Under the pieces are notes generated by a model that worked only from the letters and a program-made list of their open reading frames with translations, had not been told where the DNA came from and made no database searches. Of a stretch of 64,000 nt of DNA, positions 28,058-38,193 are shown one piece after another. The stretch spans positions 310,001 through 374,000 of the forward strand of contig CAVZWN010000002.1 in the NCBI GenBank assembly GCA_963779055.1, given 5' to 3'. Every line of letters begins with the position of its first letter. The stretch's first letter is position 1. A program made the position numbers and the translations under genes. Source of the DNA: Sulfurimicrobium sp963779055 (lineage in GTDB: Bacteria; Pseudomonadota; Gammaproteobacteria; Burkholderiales; Sulfuricellaceae).

Positions 28058-29125
28058 CTAATTGTGGTAGGGGCGGCTTAACTCATGCACGGCTTCGACC
28101 AATGCCGCGGCGTTCTCGGGCGGCGTGAACTGGGAGATGCCATGTCCAAGGTTGAATACGTGGCCGGAACCTTTGCCATAGGAAGCCAGAATCTTGCCGG
28201 TTTCGGCGCGAATGACTTCGGGATTGGAGAACAGCACCGTCGGGTCGATGTTGCCTTGCAGCGCCACCTTGTCGCCCACGCGGCGGCGTGCTTCGCCGAT
28301 ATCGATCGGCCAGTCCAGGCCAACCGCATCGCAACCGATGCTGGCGATGCTTTCCAGCCATAAGCCGCCGCCTTTGGTGAATACGATGGCGGGAATCTTG
28401 ACGCCGTCTTTTTCGCGGATCAGGCCGCTGACGATTTTCTCCATGTAGGCCAGGGAGAATTCGTGGTAGGCCGCATGGCTGAGCGCACCGCCCCAGGAGT
28501 CGAAAATCATTACAGCCTGCGCGCCCGCTTCGATCTGGGCGTTGAGGTAGGTGGTGACGGACTGGGCATTGATGTCGAGGATGCGGTGCAGCAGGTCCGG
28601 ACGGCTGTAGAGCATGGTCTTGATCAGGGTGAAGTCACTGCTGCTGCCGCCTTCCACCATGTAGCAGGCCAGCGTCCAGGGGCTGCCGGAGAAGCCGATC
28701 AGGGGTATCGAACCGTCCAGCGCCGAGCGGATCTGGCTCACGGCGTCCATCACGTAGCGCAGATGGACGTTGGGATCGGGCACGCTGAGGTCGCGGATTT
28801 CCCATTCGTTGCGCAGCGGGCGCTCGAATTTCGGGCCTTCGCCCTGGGAAAAATACAGGCCCAGACCCATGGCGTCGGGGATGGTGAGAATGTCGGAAAA
28901 CAGAATCGCCGCATCGAGCGGGAAGCGTGCCAGCGGCTGCAGCGTTACTTCAGTGGCCAGATCGGGGTTTTTGCACAGCGACATGAAATCACCGGCGCGC
29001 TCGCGCGTCTTGTTGTACTCCGGCAGGTAGCGGCCAGCCTGGCGCATCATCCAGACCGGGGTGTATTCGGTTGGCTGGCGCAGCAGGGCGCGCAGGAAGG
29101 TGTCGTTTTTCAGTGTGCGGAACAT
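28058..29125 (-). CDS. hemE: Uroporphyrinogen decarboxylase
   Basis: HemE decarboxylates the four acetate side chains of uroporphyrinogen III to give coproporphyrinogen III in haem synthesis. The 355-residue length is standard. The N-terminal signature PVWMMRQAGRYLPEY carries the substrate-binding Arg residues, and the second signature GFSGSPWTLACYMVEGG is intact. It lies 53 bases downstream of gltD on the same strand. Confidence 0.97.
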   Translation of the reverse strand: MFRTLKNDTFLRALLRQPTEYTPVWMMRQAGRYLPEYNKTRERAGDFMSLCKNPDLATEVTLQPLARFPLDAAILFSDILTIPDAMGLGLYFSQGEGPKFERPLRNEWEIRDLSVPDPNVHLRYVMDAVSQIRSALDGSIPLIGFSGSPWTLACYMVEGGSSSDFTLIKTMLYSRPDLLHRILDINAQSVTTYLNAQIEAGAQAVMIFDSWGGALSHAAYHEFSLAYMEKIVSGLIREKDGVKIPAIVFTKGGGLWLESIASIGCDAVGLDWPIDIGEARRRVGDKVALQGNIDPTVLFSNPEVIRAETGKILASYGKGSGHVFNLGHGISQFTPPENAAALVEAVHELSRPYHN

Positions 29126-29178
29126 GTATAAACCTCTTTATCCCCGCATCGCTTGCGAGCGATGCGGAAGATGCAAAA

Positions 29179-30606
29179 TTACCGGGGCAAATCGGAAAAA
29201 CCCGTCAGGTATTCATCGACGGCACGCGCGGCCTGACGCCCTTCGCGTATGGCCCATACAATCAGGGACTGGCCGCGGCGCATATCGCCGGCAGCGAACA
29301 CCTTGTCCACGGAGGTTTTGTAGCAGCCCTCTCCGTCCGTTGCGGCTTTGGCGTTGCTGCGGCCATCCTTTTCCACGCCGAACGCATCCAGGACTTTTTG
29401 TACCGGACTGACAAAACCCATTGCCAGCAGTACCAGGTCAGCCTGAAGCTCGAATTCACTGCCGGGGATCTCGATCATCTTGCCGGCATTCCACTCCACG
29501 CGCACGCAGCTCAGTTTTTCAAGCTTGCCACTGGTGCCGTGGAATGCCTTGGTGGTGACGGCCCAGTCGCGCGTGCAGCCTTCTTCCTGCGAGCTGGAAG
29601 TGCGCAGCTTGAGCGGCCAGTCGGGCCAGGTCAGCGCCTTGTCTTCCTGCTCGGCAGGGCGCGGCATCACTTCGATCTGGGTGACCGAAAGCGCGCCCTG
29701 GCGGATCGAGGTCCCGACACAGTCGGAACCGGTATCTCCGCCGCCGATCACCACCACATGCTTGCCGGTGGCCAGGATCTGGTCCGGCAGCGCATCTCCG
29801 GCAACCACTTTGTTCTGTTGCGGCAGGAATTCCATGGCGAAATGCACGCCCGGCAACTCCCGTCCGGGCACCGGCAGGTCGCGAGCCTGCTCGGCGCCGC
29901 CAGCCAGTACCACTGCGTCGAATTCGTCCTTGAGCTGCCGGGCGGACACCTGCTCGCCGACCTGCTGGTTGACGCGGAATTCCACGCCCTCCGCACGCAT
30001 CTGTTCAAGGCGGCGATCAATGTGCGACTTCTCGAATTTGAAATCGGGGATGCCATAGCGCAGTAATCCGCCGATGCGGTCATTCTTTTCCAGTACCACT
30101 ACGGCATGTCCGGCGCGCGCCAGTTGCTGGGCGCAGGCCAGACCAGCGGGACCGGAGCCGACGATGGCGACCTTTTTGCCGGTCTTTTTCTGTGCCGGCA
30201 GCGGCACGACCCAGCCCTGCTCCCAGCCCTTGTCGATGATCGCGTGTTCGATGGATTTGATGCCCACCGCGTCATTGTTGATGTTCAGCGTACAGGCTGC
30301 CTCGCAGGGTGCGGGGCAGATGCGGCCGGTGAACTCGGGAAAGTTGTTGGTGGAATGCAGCACGTCCAGCGCCTGCTTCCAGTTGCCGCGGTACACCAGA
30401 TCATTCCAGTCCGGAATGATGTTGTTGACAGGGCAGCCGCTGGTGCAGAAGGGAACGCCGCAGTCCATGCAGCGGGCACCCTGGATGGCGGCCTGTTCGT
30501 CGCTCAGATGCTGCACGAATTCGCGGTAGTCTTTTACGCGCTCCTCGACTGGAAGGCTCCCCTCGTCCTGGCGGCGCAATTCCAAAAATCCGGTCGGTTT
30601 GCCCAT
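29179..30606 (-). CDS. gltD: Glutamate synthase (NADPH) small subunit
   Basis: GltD feeds electrons from NADPH through FAD to the GltB subunit. The 475-residue protein has N-terminal cysteine clusters for 4Fe-4S centres (CMDCGVPFC, GCPVNN, CPAPCEAAC), an FAD-binding GSGPAGLACAQQL, and an NADPH-binding GGGDTGSDC. Its ATG abuts the gltB stop without a gap, so the subunits are co-translated. Confidence 0.97.
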   Translation of the reverse strand: MGKPTGFLELRRQDEGSLPVEERVKDYREFVQHLSDEQAAIQGARCMDCGVPFCTSGCPVNNIIPDWNDLVYRGNWKQALDVLHSTNNFPEFTGRICPAPCEAACTLNINNDAVGIKSIEHAIIDKGWEQGWVVPLPAQKKTGKKVAIVGSGPAGLACAQQLARAGHAVVVLEKNDRIGGLLRYGIPDFKFEKSHIDRRLEQMRAEGVEFRVNQQVGEQVSARQLKDEFDAVVLAGGAEQARDLPVPGRELPGVHFAMEFLPQQNKVVAGDALPDQILATGKHVVVIGGGDTGSDCVGTSIRQGALSVTQIEVMPRPAEQEDKALTWPDWPLKLRTSSSQEEGCTRDWAVTTKAFHGTSGKLEKLSCVRVEWNAGKMIEIPGSEFELQADLVLLAMGFVSPVQKVLDAFGVEKDGRSNAKAATDGEGCYKTSVDKVFAAGDMRRGQSLIVWAIREGRQAARAVDEYLTGFSDLPR

Positions 30607-33600
30607 TTATGCAACCTCCTTTACCTTGGCCTGCTGCGCTGCAATTTCCTGCAGGGCGCGGCGATATTCGGTAGGCATGACCTTGATGAACTTCGGCAGA
30701 TAGCTCGCCCAGTTGTCCAGGATCTCCTTCGCACGCGCACTGCCGGTGTAGCGCAGATGTTTTTCGATCTTTCCGCGCAGCGCTGCTTCGTCGGTCTTGC
30801 CCAGGTGATTGAAATGCACACGGCCATGCGCTTCCATTTCACCGGTTTCGCTGGCAGCTGCTTCTTCGGGTATCGGCTCCAGTTGAACCATGGACAAGTT
30901 GCAGCGGTGCTCGAAGCTGCCATCCTCGTCGAGAACGTAAGCCACGCCACCCGACATGCCCGCAGCAAAATTGCGTCCGGTCTGGCCCAGCACGATCACC
31001 ATGCCGCCGGTCATGTATTCGCAGCCGTGGTCGCCCAGGCCTTCCACCACGGCGACGGCGCCCGAATTGCGCACCGCGAAGCGTTCGCCGGCCACGCCGC
31101 GGAAGTAGCACTCGCCGCTGGTCGCGCCGTACAGCACGGTGTTGCCGACGATGATGTTCTCTTCTGCGACGATCTTGCATTCCTTGGGTGGCATCACCAC
31201 GATGCGTCCGCCGCACAAGCCCTTGCCGACATAGTCATTGCCTTCTCCGGACAGCTCGAAGGTAACGCCATGGGCGAGGAAGGCACCGAAGCTCTGTCCT
31301 GCCGTGCCGGTCAGCTTCACCGTGATGGTATCGTCCGGCAGCCCGGCGTGGCCGTAGCGTTTCGCCACTTCGTGCGACAGCATGGTGCCGGCAGTACGAT
31401 TGACGTTGCCGATGGTGCTGTTTATCACTACCGCTTTTCCGGTTTCCAGGGCGTTTTTGGCCTGTGCGATGAGCTGATGATCGAGGGCTTTGTCCAGTCC
31501 ATGATCCTGCGTTTCGTTGTGCAGGCGCGCCACGCTGGAAGGCATGTCGGGCTGGTGAAACACTTTGGAAAAGTCCAGTCCCTTGGCTTTCCAGTGCGCA
31601 ATACCCTGTTTCATGTCGAGCAGGTCGCTGCGTCCGATCAGCTCATCGAATTTGCGGATGCCCATCTGCGCCATGAGTTCGCGCGCTTCTTCGGCGACGA
31701 AGAAGAAATAGTTCACCACATGCTCGGGCTGGCCGGTGAATTTCCTGCGCAGCACCGGGTCTTGCGTCGCCACGCCGACCGGGCAGGTGTTCAGATGGCA
31801 CTTGCGCATCATGATGCAGCCTTCCACCACCAGCGGCGCGGTGGCGAAGCCGAATTCGTCGGCGCCCAGCAAGGCGCCGACCAGCACGTCGCGGCCGGTC
31901 TTGAACTGTCCGTCCACCTGCAGGGCCACGCGGCCGCGCAACTGGTTCAGCACCAGGGTTTGCTGGGTTTCCGCCAGGCCGAGTTCCCACGAGGTACCGG
32001 CATGCTTGATGGAAGACAGCGGCGATGCGCCGGTGCCGCCGTCGAAGCCGGAGACCACGATATGGTCCGCCTTGGCTTTGGAAACGCCGGCAGCCACCGT
32101 GCCCACGCCCACTTCGGAGACCAGCTTGACCGAGATGGATGCGGCGGGGTTGGCATTTTTCAGGTCATGGATCAGTTGCGCGAGATCCTCGATCGAGTAA
32201 ATGTCGTGGTGCGGCGGCGGAGAAATCAGGCCCACGCCGGGAACCGAGAAACGCAGCTGGGCGATGTATTCGGAAACCTTGTGGCCGGGCAACTGGCCGC
32301 CCTCGCCGGGCTTGGCGCCCTGCGCCATCTTGATCTGGATCTGGTCGGCGCTGGACAGATACTCCGCCGTCACGCCGAAGCGGCCAGAGGCCACCTGCTT
32401 GATCCGGGAGCGCAGCGAATCGCCTTCCTGCATTTCCAGGTCGCGCTCGATACGGCCCTTGCCGATTATCTCCGAGAGCTTCTCGCCGGCCTTCACAGTC
32501 CTGAAGCGGGCGGCATCTTCGCCGCCTTCGCCGGTGTTCGATTTGCCGCCGATGCGGTTCATGGCGATGGCCAGCGTGGTATGCGCCTCGGTGGAAATGG
32601 AGCCGAGCGACATCGCGCCGGTGACGAAACGCCTGACGATCTCTTTCGCCGGCTCGACTTCTTCCAGCGGTACCGGTGCGCCCAGCGGCTTGATCTCAAA
32701 CAGCCCGCGCAGGGTTTTCAGCTGCGTGCTCTGGTTGTTGATCAGCCCGGCATATTCCTTGTAGGTCTGGAAATTATTGGCGCGCGTGGCATGTTGCAGC
32801 TTGGCGATGCTTTCCGGCGTCCACATATGGGCTTCGCCGCGAACCCGGTAAGCGTATTCTCCACCCGCTTCCAGCGCATTGGAGAGCACAGGGTCGTTGC
32901 CGAATGCGGAGCGGTGGGTGCGCACGGTTTCTTCGGCGATCTCATGCAGACCGATGCCTTCGATCTGGGTGGCCGTGCCGGTGAAATATTGTTCGACAAA
33001 GCCGGAGTTCAGGCCGACCGCCTCGAAAATCTGGGCGCCGCAATAGGACTGGTACGTGGAGATGCCCATCTTGGACATGATTTTCAGCAGGCCTTTATTC
33101 AGGGCCTTGATGTAGCGCTTGCCTGCTTCCTTGCCGCTCGGTCCGGTGGGGAGGGAAGCTGCCAGGGCATCGACGGTTTCGAAGGCCAGCCAGGGGCATA
33201 CCGCCTCGGCGCCATAACCGGCGAGCAGGGCGAAGTGGTGCGTTTCGCGGGCGGAGCCCGTGTCCACCACCAGACCGGCGCTGGTGCGCAGGCCTTCGCG
33301 CACCAGGTGATGGTGTACGCCGGCACAGGCCAGCAGCGCAGGGATGGCGGCACGGTCGCGGGACATGGCCCGGTCGGACAGGATCAGCACGTTATAGCCA
33401 TCCGCCACAGCGGCATCCGCCGCCACGCACAGGGCCGCAAGCGCCGTTTCGCAGCCGGCCGCGCCTTGCGCGACCGGATAGGTGATATCCAGCACCCGGG
33501 CTTTGTAGCGCCCTTGCGTCAGCTGGTCGATGTTGCGCAGCTTCGCCATGTCCTCTTCAGAGAGCACCGGCTGGTGAACTTCGAGGCGCAGCGGGGGATC

Positions 33601-35289
33601 GATTTCGTCGATACCGAGCAGATTGGGCTTCGGCCCGATGAACGAGATCAGCGACATCACGATTTCTTCGCGGATCGGGTCAATCGGCGGGTTGGTCACC
33701 TGGGCAAATAGTTGCTGGAAGTAATCGTACAGCGGCTTGTTCTTGTCGGAGAGCACCGGCAGCGCGGAATCGCTGCCCATGGAGCCGGTTGCTTCCTCGC
33801 CTGCCGCAGCCATGGGGGCGAGGATGAACTTGAGGTCTTCCTGGGTGTAGCCGAAGGCCTGCTGGGTGTCGAGCAGGGTTTCCTGGAGCGCAGGCTTGCC
33901 GTCGCCGCCGGACAGATCACCGAGGAAATAGCGCGATTTCTCGATCCACTCGCGGTAGGGTTTGGCAGTGGCCAGCTGCTGTTTCAGCTCGGCATCATCC
34001 ACGATACGGCCTGCCTGCAGGTCGATCAGGAACATCTTGCCTGGCTGCAGGCGCCATTTTTTCACGATCTTGTGCTGCGGAATGTCGAGCACGCCCATCT
34101 CGGACGCCATCAGCACCACATCATCGTCGGTGATCAGGTAGCGTGCCGGACGCAGGCCGTTGCGGTCCAGTGTGGCGCCGATCTGGCGGCCGTCGGTGAA
34201 GGCCACCGCGGCGGGGCCGTCCCACGGCTCCATCAGGGCGGCATGGTATTCGTAAAATGCGCGCCGTTCTTCGTCCATCAGGGGGTTGCCCGCCCAGGCC
34301 TCGGGGATCAGCATCATCATCGCGTGAGGAAGCGAGTAGCCGCCGGCCACCAGCAGTTCGAGAGCATTGTCGAAGCAGGCCGAGTCGGACTGGCCATCCA
34401 CGATCAGGGGCCACAGCTTTTCGAGGTCCTCTCCCAGCAGCTTCGAGGACATCGCCGCATGACGCGCCGCCATCCAGTTCACGTTGCCGCGCATGGTGTT
34501 GATCTCGCCGTTGTGGGCGATCATGCGGAAAGGATGGGCCAGGTCCCAGGTGGGGAAGGTATTGGTGGAGAAACGCTGATGAACCAGTGCCAGCGCGCTG
34601 ATCACGCTCTCGTTTTGCAGGTCGAGGTAATATTGGCCGACCTGATTGGCCAGCAGCATGCCCTTGTAAACGATGGTGCTCGCGGACAGGGAAGGAATGT
34701 AGAAACCCCTGCCCGATTCGCCTGGCAGATTGCGCACGGCGTGCTCGGCCGTCTTGCGGATGACGAACAGCTTGCGCTCGAAGCTTCCGGCATCGGCGCA
34801 GTTTGCGCCGCGACTGATAAAGACCTGGCGCACGACCGGTTCTTCCGCCTTGACGCTTTCGCCCAGACTGGCGTTGTCCACCGGCACATCACGCCAGCCC
34901 AGCAGGGTCTGGCCTTCCGCGGCAATTTTTTCGCCGATAATGCGCTCGCAGGCGGCACGTGCCGCCGTATCGCGCGGCAGGAAGATCATCCCGGCCCCGT
35001 ATTCGCCGGCCGCTGGCAAGCTCATGCCCTGGGCGGCGCAGGCGGTCCGCAAAAATGCGTCAGGAATCTGGATCAGGATACCGGCGCCATCGCCCGCCAG
35101 CGGGTCGGCGCCCACCGCGCCGCGATGGGTGAGATTTTCCAGGATCTGCAGGCCCTGGCGGACCATGCTGTGGCTCTGTTTTCCCTTGATATGTGCGACA
35201 AAGCCTACACCGCATGCATCGCGCTCCTGGCGCGGATCATACAAGCCCTGTTGTGCCGGCAACGAAAGATGGCTCACGTTGTTCCTCAT
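30607..35289 (-). CDS. gltB: Glutamate synthase (NADPH) large subunit
   Basis: GltB makes two glutamates from glutamine and 2-oxoglutarate. I chose the ATG at 35289 (MRNNVSHLSL), giving about 1560 residues; an upstream ATG at 35343 is possible. A propeptide of about 25 residues would be removed to expose the catalytic Cys of DACGVGFVAHIKG. The class II glutaminase, central, FMN-binding synthase and C-terminal beta-helix domains follow in order, with the 3Fe-4S motif CHLNTCPVGVA. The frame is intact. Upstream 35290-35535 shows no gene and no promoter I can defend. Confidence 0.97.
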   Translation of the reverse strand: MRNNVSHLSLPAQQGLYDPRQERDACGVGFVAHIKGKQSHSMVRQGLQILENLTHRGAVGADPLAGDGAGILIQIPDAFLRTACAAQGMSLPAAGEYGAGMIFLPRDTAARAACERIIGEKIAAEGQTLLGWRDVPVDNASLGESVKAEEPVVRQVFISRGANCADAGSFERKLFVIRKTAEHAVRNLPGESGRGFYIPSLSASTIVYKGMLLANQVGQYYLDLQNESVISALALVHQRFSTNTFPTWDLAHPFRMIAHNGEINTMRGNVNWMAARHAAMSSKLLGEDLEKLWPLIVDGQSDSACFDNALELLVAGGYSLPHAMMMLIPEAWAGNPLMDEERRAFYEYHAALMEPWDGPAAVAFTDGRQIGATLDRNGLRPARYLITDDDVVLMASEMGVLDIPQHKIVKKWRLQPGKMFLIDLQAGRIVDDAELKQQLATAKPYREWIEKSRYFLGDLSGGDGKPALQETLLDTQQAFGYTQEDLKFILAPMAAAGEEATGSMGSDSALPVLSDKNKPLYDYFQQLFAQVTNPPIDPIREEIVMSLISFIGPKPNLLGIDEIDPPLRLEVHQPVLSEEDMAKLRNIDQLTQGRYKARVLDITYPVAQGAAGCETALAALCVAADAAVADGYNVLILSDRAMSRDRAAIPALLACAGVHHHLVREGLRTSAGLVVDTGSARETHHFALLAGYGAEAVCPWLAFETVDALAASLPTGPSGKEAGKRYIKALNKGLLKIMSKMGISTYQSYCGAQIFEAVGLNSGFVEQYFTGTATQIEGIGLHEIAEETVRTHRSAFGNDPVLSNALEAGGEYAYRVRGEAHMWTPESIAKLQHATRANNFQTYKEYAGLINNQSTQLKTLRGLFEIKPLGAPVPLEEVEPAKEIVRRFVTGAMSLGSISTEAHTTLAIAMNRIGGKSNTGEGGEDAARFRTVKAGEKLSEIIGKGRIERDLEMQEGDSLRSRIKQVASGRFGVTAEYLSSADQIQIKMAQGAKPGEGGQLPGHKVSEYIAQLRFSVPGVGLISPPPHHDIYSIEDLAQLIHDLKNANPAASISVKLVSEVGVGTVAAGVSKAKADHIVVSGFDGGTGASPLSSIKHAGTSWELGLAETQQTLVLNQLRGRVALQVDGQFKTGRDVLVGALLGADEFGFATAPLVVEGCIMMRKCHLNTCPVGVATQDPVLRRKFTGQPEHVVNYFFFVAEEARELMAQMGIRKFDELIGRSDLLDMKQGIAHWKAKGLDFSKVFHQPDMPSSVARLHNETQDHGLDKALDHQLIAQAKNALETGKAVVINSTIGNVNRTAGTMLSHEVAKRYGHAGLPDDTITVKLTGTAGQSFGAFLAHGVTFELSGEGNDYVGKGLCGGRIVVMPPKECKIVAEENIIVGNTVLYGATSGECYFRGVAGERFAVRNSGAVAVVEGLGDHGCEYMTGGMVIVLGQTGRNFAAGMSGGVAYVLDEDGSFEHRCNLSMVQLEPIPEEAAASETGEMEAHGRVHFNHLGKTDEAALRGKIEKHLRYTGSARAKEILDNWASYLPKFIKVMPTEYRRALQEIAAQQAKVKEVA

Positions 35290-35535
35290 TAAATCATGTA
35301 CAGTTGTTTGAAATCGGTGACCTCGAAGCGCCAGGATAACCATGTAAAATCAGCGCGAAAGGGCGGAAATGTTACCCCGTCTGGAGGCGGATGGCAACCG
35401 TTAAGGCGTGTGTATGCCGTTGCGCCGGAGGCTGGCGCGGCTGTTCCGGGAATTCCTGCTGCTACAGAGGAATTTTGACGGGACTCAGCAAGCCTTTCGC
35501 AGATGGCACAGCGGAAGGCTTGCAGGGCCGAAATT

Positions 35536-36790
35536 TTAGAGGCCGAAAATACCCTTGATCGATTTGAGCGGATTTTCAAGGGCATCCGTGCCACCCTTGT
35601 TGCGTGGCTGAGAGGCGGAATCACCTTTATCTTCTGCTTCCATCGCCGCTTTTTCACGCTCGTCCTGTCCCAGCATGCTCATGGCGGTCGATTTCAGCCG
35701 CACCTTGGCGTTCCAGTCCGGCATCCAGCCTTTGGGCGGATTTTTCGGTCTTGGCGGGTGCGACAGGTCGAGATCCTGTCCATAGGCGATGAACTGCAGC
35801 ATGGCACCGGCATCCTTGAATACGTCCTTGGGAATTTTGCATTCGGTGCTGGATGGCGGCATGATCACGCGCTCCTTGACCAGTTTGCGCACTTCCCCGG
35901 TCGGGACGTAATCCATCAGGCTCCAGCCCATATGTGGCGCATCGCTGGAAACCCAGATCACCATTTCATTATCGTTGCGCCCGCCCATGGCCATGGAGAA
36001 ATAACCGCTGGCGTTGGGGATGGATTTCCAGCGGAAGGGCACGGCCTGCGTCAGATCGCTGCCCATTTCCGTGAATACCACCGGATCGAGGAAATCCTGC
36101 TGGCGGGGAATGTCGAAGCGGATTTCTGGTGCATAGTTGGCCTTGATGGTCTGAGGCCCGACCAGAGAGCTGTCTTTCGGAATCGACTGGCTATCTTTTT
36201 CATTCGGCCAGCGCGGCGTAGGTCCAGCCGTTAGCCGGACGCGGGCCACGCTGGCTGCTGACGGCGTAAGCCTTGAAAAAGGAAGCGTACTGCTGCGGAG
36301 AGGCGCTTGCCATATCCAGCACCCTGGGCTGGCCGCTACGGATTTTATCTCCACAGCCCCAGTACATCAGGATCTTGCCTTTGGGCTTCTCGGGTTCCTG
36401 CGCTTCTTCCGGGGCTTCATGGCGGGTGAGCTTGTCTGTGCGCGGCGAAATCAGGGGCAGGGACTCGCCCATGTTTTGCCCGGGCGGGATGAAATGATCG
36501 GCCTTGGGGTCGGATGGCGTTCCCGGGCCGCTCAGTTGCAGCAGAAGGGAACGATGAGTGCTGCCGGTTTCGGGCGTGCCGGATTTGCTGCCGCCGAACA
36601 TGCCGCCCAGCAGCCCTTCCGAGACCATCTCCCCGACGCTCCCCATGGCCATCCCGCCCATGCCGAACGCGCCGCCCACGTCGGTGGATACGCTCATCCA
36701 GTAAACCGCCGGTGGTTTTTCCGCCGCCTGCGCCAGAGGCAGCGCGCCAAGTATCAAGGAACCCGCTAAGGCAAATTTGATTTTTCCCAT
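35536..36790 (-). CDS. Secreted protein of unknown function, interrupted by a frameshift
   Basis: Two overlapping minus-strand frames form one protein of about 415 residues. The first (start 36790) has a signal peptide (MGKIKFALAGSLILGALPLAQA) followed by a Gly/Met-rich stretch and ends at 36200 just after GWTYAALAE. The second frame continues at once with WPNEKDSQSIP and runs to 35536. The join, near 36202-36215, needs one base. The C-terminal part holds FRWKSIPNASGYF and WVSSDAPHMGWSLMDYVPTGEV. I do not recognise a domain; envelope location is inferred from the signal peptide. The break may be a sequencing error or a real lesion. Confidence 0.65.
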
Positions 36791-36953
36791 GATCTCCCCC
36801 GTTGGAACGACTGAAATGCAGCAGGTGAATCATATGCCATTTCCATGCCTCTGGAAATTAGGGCAAATGATCCCACTTGAGATGAAGGTCGCATGATTGG
36901 CGGCACCCCGGTTCTCGGTTATGATTCACCACTATTGAAAAGGAACACCTAGT

Positions 36954-37409
36954 ATGAGCGGTTTAGATCACAATACGCCCCGCCCCACGGAAATCAAGCT
37001 GCACCAGAAATCTCGCGAACTGGAAATCGCTTTCGCCGATGGAAAAGTTTTCCATCTGCCCTGCGAGTTCCTGCGTGTTTACTCGCCCTCCGCCGAAGTG
37101 CGTGGTCACGGACCAGGGCAGGAAACGCTGCAAATCGGCAAGCGGGAAGTGGAGATTACTGGCGTCGAGCCGGTGGGCAATTACGCGGTAGTGTTGCGTT
37201 TTTCCGACGAACACGACAGCGGGATTTATTCCTGGGACTACCTATATGATCTGGGCGCGAATCAGGATGCCCTGTGGCAAAACTACCTGGACCGCCTGCA
37301 GGCTGCCGGTGCGAGCCGGGAGTCGCCGGTCCACGAAGCCATTGCCAAAAAATCGGGCGGTTGCGGTTCCGGCGGCTGTGGTTCGGGTGGCTGCGGCAGC
37401 AAGGGATAA
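36954..37409 (+). CDS. DUF971 (GBBH-like N-terminal) protein with Cys/Gly repeat tail
   Basis: A 151-residue protein. Residues 12-110 match the DUF971 / gamma-butyrobetaine-hydroxylase-like N-terminal domain (LPCEFLRVYSPSAEVRGHG, SGIYSWDYLYDLG). The last 17 residues are three GGCGS units followed by KG. The domain is often encoded just upstream of ubiE and in iron-sulfur contexts; its function is not settled. It leads into ubiE after 42 bases. The tail could bind metal or cross-link by disulfides; this is speculation. Confidence 0.85.
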   Translation: MSGLDHNTPRPTEIKLHQKSRELEIAFADGKVFHLPCEFLRVYSPSAEVRGHGPGQETLQIGKREVEITGVEPVGNYAVVLRFSDEHDSGIYSWDYLYDLGANQDALWQNYLDRLQAAGASRESPVHEAIAKKSGGCGSGGCGSGGCGSKG

Positions 37410-37451
37410 TTTGCAGTAGCGAGAAGAGATAATTAAGGGAACGGGTTAGCA

Positions 37452-38189
37452 ATGAGCGATAAAACCACGCACTTCGGCTTCGCGACGGTCGCCGAGGAAG
37501 AGAAGGCGAGCAAGGTCGCGGAAGTCTTTCACTCCGTAGCCAGCCGCTATGACCTCATGAATGATGTGATGTCGGGCGGCCTGCATCGTCTGTGGAAAAT
37601 CTTCACCATCGAGCAAAGCGGCGTGCGCACCGGCGGCAAGGTGCTGGACGTGGCTGGCGGCAGCGCCGATCTGTCGCTGCAGTTCGCGAAAAAGGTCGGC
37701 CCCACCGGTCAGGTCATTCTGACCGACATCAACAGCTCCATGCTGACCGTGGGCCGCGACCGTCTGCTGGATGGGGGATTCAACGCAACCGCAGCGCAAT
37801 GCGATGGCGAGAAGCTGCCTTTCCCGAGCAACTACTTCGATTGCGTGACGGTGGCTTTCGGCCTGCGCAACATGACCCACAAGGATGCGGCGCTGAAGGA
37901 GATGTACCGCGTCATCAAGCCCGGCGGACGGGTGCTGGTGCTGGAGTTTTCCCGGATTGCAGCGCCGTTGCGGCCATTTTACGATTTCTATTCCTTCAAG
38001 CTGCTGCCGGTCATGGGCAAGCTGATCGCCAACGATGAAGCGAGTTATCGCTATCTGGCCGAGTCCATCCGCATGCACCCGGATCAGGATACGCTCAAGC
38101 AGATGATGGAAGAGGCCGGTCTGGAACGGGTGGAGTACTTCAACCTCACCGGCGGCGTGGTGGCCCTGCACAAGGGTTTCAAGCTCTGA
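37452..38189 (+). CDS. ubiE: Ubiquinone/menaquinone C-methyltransferase
   Basis: UbiE adds the C-methyl group in ubiquinone (and menaquinone) synthesis using S-adenosylmethionine. The 245-residue protein contains the family start KVAEVFHSVASRYDLMNDVMS, the SAM motif VLDVAGGSADL, and VAFGLRNMTHKDAAL. It is followed after 4 bases by ubiJ and then ubiB, the classic ubiE-ubiJ-ubiB order. Confidence 0.97.
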   Translation: MSDKTTHFGFATVAEEEKASKVAEVFHSVASRYDLMNDVMSGGLHRLWKIFTIEQSGVRTGGKVLDVAGGSADLSLQFAKKVGPTGQVILTDINSSMLTVGRDRLLDGGFNATAAQCDGEKLPFPSNYFDCVTVAFGLRNMTHKDAALKEMYRVIKPGGRVLVLEFSRIAAPLRPFYDFYSFKLLPVMGKLIANDEASYRYLAESIRMHPDQDTLKQMMEEAGLERVEYFNLTGGVVALHKGFKL

Positions 38190-38193
38190 GGCC

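Noticed and set aside
30106..35292. Very long open frames on the plus strand opposite gltB (one of about 1200 codons, another of about 525)
   Set aside because: They are antisense to the intact, well-conserved gltB and show no domain or ribosome site. GC-rich codon usage leaves the opposite strand open.
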